Assembly: GCA_900763175.1 (NCBI GenBank) | Contig: CAAFJI010000064.1 | Span: 1-32,060 of the forward strand | Length of the DNA: 32,060 nucleotides | Source: Lachnospiraceae bacterium | GTDB lineage: Bacteria; Bacillota; Clostridia; Lachnospirales; Lachnospiraceae | Reading direction: 5' to 3' | Part shown: in pieces, positions 31,119-32,060 of the stretch | Position numbering within the stretch: the first letter of the stretch is position 1 | Layout: each line of letters starts with the position of its first letter | Notes under the pieces: model-generated | Database searches by the model: none | What the model was told of the DNA's origin: nothing | The model's input: only the letters and a program-made list of their open reading frames with translations | Position numbers and translations under genes: made by a program

Positions 31119-32060
31119 ATGCAGGAAGTATCAGTTGTTATTCCGAATTATAACGGTATGGCATATCTTGAAGGAGTTTTGTCCAGCCTTGAACGGCAGA
31201 ACTTTCATAATTTTGAAACAATATTAGTAGACAATGGCTCCGCAGATGGAAGTGTGGCGTATGTGATGGGAAACTACCCATGGGTGCATATTGTACAGTT
31301 GTCTGAGAACTTTGGTTTTTCCCGTGCCGTTAATGAAGGAATTTATGCAGCCAGGGCACCTTACGTGCTTCTTTTGAATAATGATACAGAGGTGGAACCT
31401 GATTTTGTGGAGGAAATGCTGGCCTGCATCCGCAGACACAAGAAGGCATTTTCCTGCAGTGCAAGAATGATCCGGTTTCATCAGCGGGATAAGCTGGACG
31501 ATGCCGGAAATTATTACAGTGCCCTTGGATGGGCTTTTGCAAGGGGAAAGGGAAAAGACATTCATACCTATGAAAAGGAGGAGCGCATCTTTACCTCCTG
31601 TGCAGGGGCTGCCATATATAAGAAAAAGGTGTTCGAGAAAATCGGATATTTTGATGAGGAGCACTTTGCATATCTGGAAGATATTGATATCGGATACCGG
31701 GCAAGAATCAATGGCTATGAGAACTGGTATGCACCAAAAGCTTTGGTCTATCATGTGGGAAGCGGTACAAGTGGATCCAGATATAATCAATTTAAGACAC
31801 GTTATTCTTCCAGAAATAATATTTACCTGATTTACAAGAATATGCCGGTTTTACAGCTTATTCTCAACCTGCCGTTTCTGATCCCGGGATTTTCCCTGAA
31901 AATCCTGTTTTTCCTACAAAAAGGAATGGGAAGGGAATATATTGCGGGAATCAAGAATGGCTTTCAGCTTTGTAAAAGGGACAGAAAGGTACCTTTTCAT
32001 TTCCGGAATCTGGGACATTATGGAAAGATACAGCTGGAGTTATGGGAGAATATTTTTTAC
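31119..32060 (+). CDS. GT2 glycosyltransferase, WbbL/rhamnosyltransferase-like (3' end outside window)
   Basis: The first 314 codons of a GT2 protein; the frame is still open at the last base. It begins MQEVSVVIPNYNG, five bases after AAGGAG. It has VDNGSADGS, LLNNDTEVE (metal motif near residue 86), CAGAAIYKK, and DEEHFAYLEDIDIGYRARINGY. A long hydrophobic, amphipathic segment near residues 245-275 probably contacts the membrane. The single-domain layout and motifs resemble WbbL-type rhamnosyltransferases that add rhamnose to a lipid-linked acceptor. It is likely co-transcribed with the preceding glycosyltransferase. Confidence 0.88.
   Translation, partial: MQEVSVVIPNYNGMAYLEGVLSSLERQNFHNFETILVDNGSADGSVAYVMGNYPWVHIVQLSENFGFSRAVNEGIYAARAPYVLLLNNDTEVEPDFVEEMLACIRRHKKAFSCSARMIRFHQRDKLDDAGNYYSALGWAFARGKGKDIHTYEKEERIFTSCAGAAIYKKKVFEKIGYFDEEHFAYLEDIDIGYRARINGYENWYAPKALVYHVGSGTSGSRYNQFKTRYSSRNNIYLIYKNMPVLQLILNLPFLIPGFSLKILFFLQKGMGREYIAGIKNGFQLCKRDRKVPFHFRNLGHYGKIQLELWENIFY

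Noticed and set aside
1..32060. Search for tRNA, rRNA, CRISPR arrays, transposases, phage genes and restriction systems.
   Set aside because: No cloverleaf-like sequence, regular spacer array, transposase, integrase or phage structural motif was seen on either strand by eye; a tRNAscan or profile search could not be run.

Overview
The window looks like a chromosomal segment of a low-to-mid GC, endospore-forming Gram-positive clostridium, most likely a member of the Lachnospiraceae. Supporting signs are a SpoIIP sporulation protein, strong AGGAGG ribosome binding sites, sigma-A type promoters, a Gram-positive LexA (DinR) type SOS box, a CdaA/CdaR c-di-AMP module, and secreted proteins with choline-binding-like wall repeats. 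The family assignment is inference from gene content; no 16S or marker comparison was possible. I see no rRNA, tRNA, CRISPR array, prophage or insertion sequence with a transposase.

Layout. (1) 1-4342: the 3' part of spoIIP, a dispersed repeat copy, then lepA, a small single-pass membrane protein and hemW. (2) 4343-11593: genome maintenance and shape genes. These are uvrA behind an SOS-type operator, a divergent solo mreB paralogue, recD2 and comF; comF begins inside the end of recD2. (3) 11685-18315: a probable six-gene operon of two unknown membrane proteins, cdaA, cdaR, an HPr-like protein and an L,D-transpeptidase with wall-binding repeats, closed by a clear terminator. (4) 18381-27697: a near-consensus promoter followed by a GH25 lysozyme with the same wall-binding repeats, rmlC, the ABC exporter pair wzm/wzt, a methyltransferase, a kinase-like protein and a large two-domain GT2 glycosyltransferase, closed by a bidirectional terminator. 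(5) 27699-28958, minus strand: a DacF-type D,D-carboxypeptidase. (6) 29232-32060: two more GT2 glycosyltransferases, the last running off the window.

How the genes fit together. Regions 3-6 form a cell-envelope neighbourhood: peptidoglycan cross-linking and trimming, c-di-AMP synthesis, and the synthesis and ABC export of a probably rhamnose-containing surface polysaccharide. The most interesting proposal is that the Wzt C-terminal domain, the methyltransferase and the kinase-like protein form a chain-capping and export-recognition system like Gram-negative WbdD/Wzt. Here the capping enzyme would be split into two overlapping genes in a Gram-positive. This is inferred from gene order and motifs only.

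A second notable feature is a family of short AGAGCGTG-ended inverted-repeat elements, with a 160-bp copy, a 162-bp copy, a 72-bp internally deleted copy and several degenerate pieces. They occupy four of the longer intergenic gaps, including the gap between wzm and wzt.
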